Shown: in pieces, positions 5,500-6,959 of the stretch
How positions within the stretch are numbered: position 1 is the stretch's first letter
Layout: each line of letters begins with the position of its first letter
From: PWVB01 sp964530185
Lineage (GTDB): Bacteria; Chloroflexota; Anaerolineae; B4-G1; SLSP01
DNA length: 6,959 bases
Assembly (NCBI GenBank): GCA_964530185.1
Contig: CAZHBB010000141.1
Coordinates: forward strand, 1 to 6,959
Direction of reading: 5' to 3'
Made by a program: the position numbers and the translations under genes
The notes under the pieces: model-generated
Databases searched by the model: none
Told to the model about the DNA's origin: nothing
The model's input: only the letters and a program-made list of their open reading frames with translations

Positions 5500-6852
5500 C
5501 TACCGCCGTGGCGACGAGGTACGATATGTGGACAGTTGGGCCTCCAGATAGCCAGGCACCTGCCCCACGATACGGGTTCCGCCGTGCTCGTAGCTCTCCT
5601 CTTCGATCAACCCCCGCTCGTGGATCATACTGACCAGGTCACCGCGTTCAAAGGGGAGCAGCACCGAGATGGGCTGCATCTCCGACTCCAACGCCGCCTC
5701 CACCGCAGCCAGGAGGTCGGGAAGTCCCTGCCCAGTCAGCGCGGAGATCGCCACACTATCCGGTAGACTGCGTAACGCCTCCTGAGCTGCCTGAGGATCC
5801 TGCAACTGGTCGATCTTGTTGAGCGCGTTCAGAATCGGTATGTCGCTGGCGCCGATCTCCTTCAGGGTATTCAGCACAGCCTTGGCCTGCTCCATGGCGT
5901 GCGGATGGCTGATGTCGACCACGTGGACCAGGAGATCCGCCTCCAATACCTCCTCCAGCGTGGCACGGAAAGCAGCCACGAGATCCGCCGGCAACTTCTG
6001 GATGAACCCGACCGTATCCGTGAAGAGGACGACTGCGCCACCCGGGAGCATCACGCGGCGCGTGGTGGGGTCCAACGTGGCAAAGAGCTGATCGGCGACA
6101 TAGACCTGGGCACCGGTCAGGGTGTTGAGCAGCGTGGACTTGCCAGCATTGGTATAGCCCACCAGGGCCACCGTCGGGAGCCCCTCACGGCGGCGATGAC
6201 GCCGTTGACGGGCACGGGCCAGCCGCACCTTCTCCAGCTCACGCTTGATCTGAGCAATGCGCTGCCGGATCACGAAGCGGTCCATGGCCAACCGTGTCTC
6301 ACCGGGACCCCGCAGGCCCACGCCGCCGGTGCTCCCGCCGGCGCGCCCACCAGCCTGGCGCGTCAGCTCACGCTTCGACCACGCCTGCGTCAGACGGGGC
6401 AGGCGATACTCGTATTGCGCCAGCTCCACCTGCAGCGCACCCTCTCGGGTATGGGCGTGCTGAGCGAAGATGTCCAGGATCAGACCAGATCGGTCCATCA
6501 CCTTGACGTCCTCCCCAAAGACACGCTCCAGCTCACGCTGATGGCGCGGCGCCAGCTCATCATCGAAGATCACCACATCGACGTCCAACTCCTGGACCTC
6601 GTCGGCGATCTCCGCGGCCTTACCCGCTCCTATGAAGGTCGTAGGATTCGGGCGCTCCATCTTCTGAACCGTCTGCCCCACAACCTCTAGCCCCGCCGTG
6701 TCCGCCAGCCGGGCCAGCTCCCGCAACGACTCCTCAGCCGGCCAATCATCCGGCGCGTACTTGCCATGCGGGATCTCCTTCCACTCTACCCCCACCAGAT
6801 AGGCACGCTCGGGGGGCGCCAATGTCTCCTTTATCGACTCTCGTGAACGCAT
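5500..6852 (-). CDS. hflX: Ribosome-associated GTPase HflX
   Basis: HflX is an Obg-superfamily GTPase that binds the 50S subunit or 70S ribosome and splits stalled ribosomes, notably after heat stress. Numbered from ATG 6852 (450 residues), the order is: N-terminal HflX domain (about 15-150), with the conserved NPTTFIGAGK (69-78) and RSGLILDIFAQHA (121-133); a helical and glycine-rich linker with GGVGLRGPGETRL (176-188); then the G domain. G1 is GYTNAGKS (232-239), G2 is within ATLDPTTR (258-265), G3 is DTVGF (279-283), G4 is NKID (345-348) and G5 is SAL (370-372). A C-terminal domain follows from about 395. All GTP-binding motifs are intact. After the glycine-rich loop the common GETxLExDRR reads GETRLAMDRF, an unusual change. 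An in-frame GTG at 6867 would add five residues, with TGA directly before it. I prefer ATG 6852, which has GGGAGG just upstream, although its 3-nt spacer is short; GTG 6867 has GAGG at 4 nt. Confidence 0.94.
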   Translation of the reverse strand: MRSRESIKETLAPPERAYLVGVEWKEIPHGKYAPDDWPAEESLRELARLADTAGLEVVGQTVQKMERPNPTTFIGAGKAAEIADEVQELDVDVVIFDDELAPRHQRELERVFGEDVKVMDRSGLILDIFAQHAHTREGALQVELAQYEYRLPRLTQAWSKRELTRQAGGRAGGSTGGVGLRGPGETRLAMDRFVIRQRIAQIKRELEKVRLARARQRRHRRREGLPTVALVGYTNAGKSTLLNTLTGAQVYVADQLFATLDPTTRRVMLPGGAVVLFTDTVGFIQKLPADLVAAFRATLEEVLEADLLVHVVDISHPHAMEQAKAVLNTLKEIGASDIPILNALNKIDQLQDPQAAQEALRSLPDSVAISALTGQGLPDLLAAVEAALESEMQPISVLLPFERGDLVSMIHERGLIEEESYEHGGTRIVGQVPGYLEAQLSTYRTSSPRR

Positions 6853-6909
6853 AGACCTCCCTGACACTCAACCTCGTTCTGTTCCTGCAAACCCTACGTC
6901 CTTCCGTGC

Positions 6910-6925
6910 TGATTTATTCAAATCA
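6910..6925. promoter_or_regulatory. AT-rich palindrome over the hflX promoter, operator candidate
   Basis: TGATTT (6910-6915) and AAATCA (6920-6925) form a perfect 6-bp dyad with a 4-bp spacer. It covers most of the predicted -10 box and reaches the predicted transcription start, the typical place for a repressor. It stands out as AT-rich in a GC-rich setting. The same bases could fold as a small hairpin only if transcription starts further upstream. No regulator family is identifiable from it, and a dyad of this size can occur by chance in a promoter region. Confidence 0.33.
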
Positions 6926-6950
6926 TAGCGCGAAAACGACGGACGAGCAA
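6922..6950 (-). promoter_or_regulatory. Sigma70-type promoter of the hflX-rlmE(-sbcC) unit
   Basis: On the minus strand TTGCTC (6950-6945, 3 of 6 to the -35 consensus) is separated by exactly 17 nt from TATGAT (6927-6922, 5 of 6 to the -10 consensus). Transcription would start near 6915, about 60 nt before the hflX start codon. No heat-shock sigma32-type box or CIRCE repeat is recognisable. The weak -35 leaves room for regulation. Confidence 0.55.
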
Positions 6951-6959
6951 GGCCCGATC

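Noticed and set aside
4838..5551. Plus-strand open frame of 237 codons opposite rlmE
   Set aside because: It is antisense to an enzyme with all catalytic residues in place, and shows no family pattern.
5899..6690. Plus-strand open frame of 263 codons opposite hflX
   Set aside because: It is antisense to a complete GTPase and has no independent support.

Overview
This is a gene-dense, GC-rich stretch of bacterial chromosome holding six protein genes, one of them cut by the window edge. Four of the six concern ribosome structure, rRNA modification or ribosome rescue. The organism is not named by the sequence. High GC, an RlmE/FtsJ-type methyltransferase, a compact Rad50-like SbcC and a small Mth938-fold protein together would fit Chloroflexota or another deep-branching, possibly thermophilic lineage; this is an inference of modest strength.

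Layout from left to right. (1) Positions 1-171, minus strand: the first 57 codons of rpsO (ribosomal protein S15), starting with GTG. It has a good extended -10 promoter (239-266) and a leader of about 60 nt that can fold in two competing ways. (2) Positions 172-426: a divergent intergenic region with promoter elements for both sides. (3) Positions 427-2051, plus strand: a two-gene operon made of a TrmA/RlmD-family uracil-C5 RNA methyltransferase with an Fe-S cluster, and an Mth938/DUF498 protein of unknown role. They overlap by 4 bp (ATGA). (4) Positions 2050-2083: an 8-bp perfect inverted repeat covering the stop codons of two convergent genes that lie only 4 bp apart. (5) Positions 2056-6852, minus strand: hflX, then rlmE 8 bp downstream, then an sbcC/rad50-type ATPase 97 bp further on. 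A plausible sigma70-type promoter with an AT-rich palindrome over its -10 lies upstream of hflX.

How the genes relate. S15 nucleates the central domain of 16S rRNA. The RlmD-like enzyme and RlmE modify 23S rRNA (m5U, and 2'-O-methyl-U in the A loop). HflX is a GTPase that splits stalled or heat-damaged ribosomes. SbcC is a DNA-repair ATPase; its usual nuclease partner SbcD is not in this window.

No mobile element, CRISPR array, tRNA, rRNA or defence cassette is visible. I found no new multi-gene system. The most promising new observation is the rpsO leader: it carries a helix with a G-U/G-C pair step like the one S15 recognises in 16S rRNA, and an overlapping alternative hairpin just upstream of the ribosome binding site.
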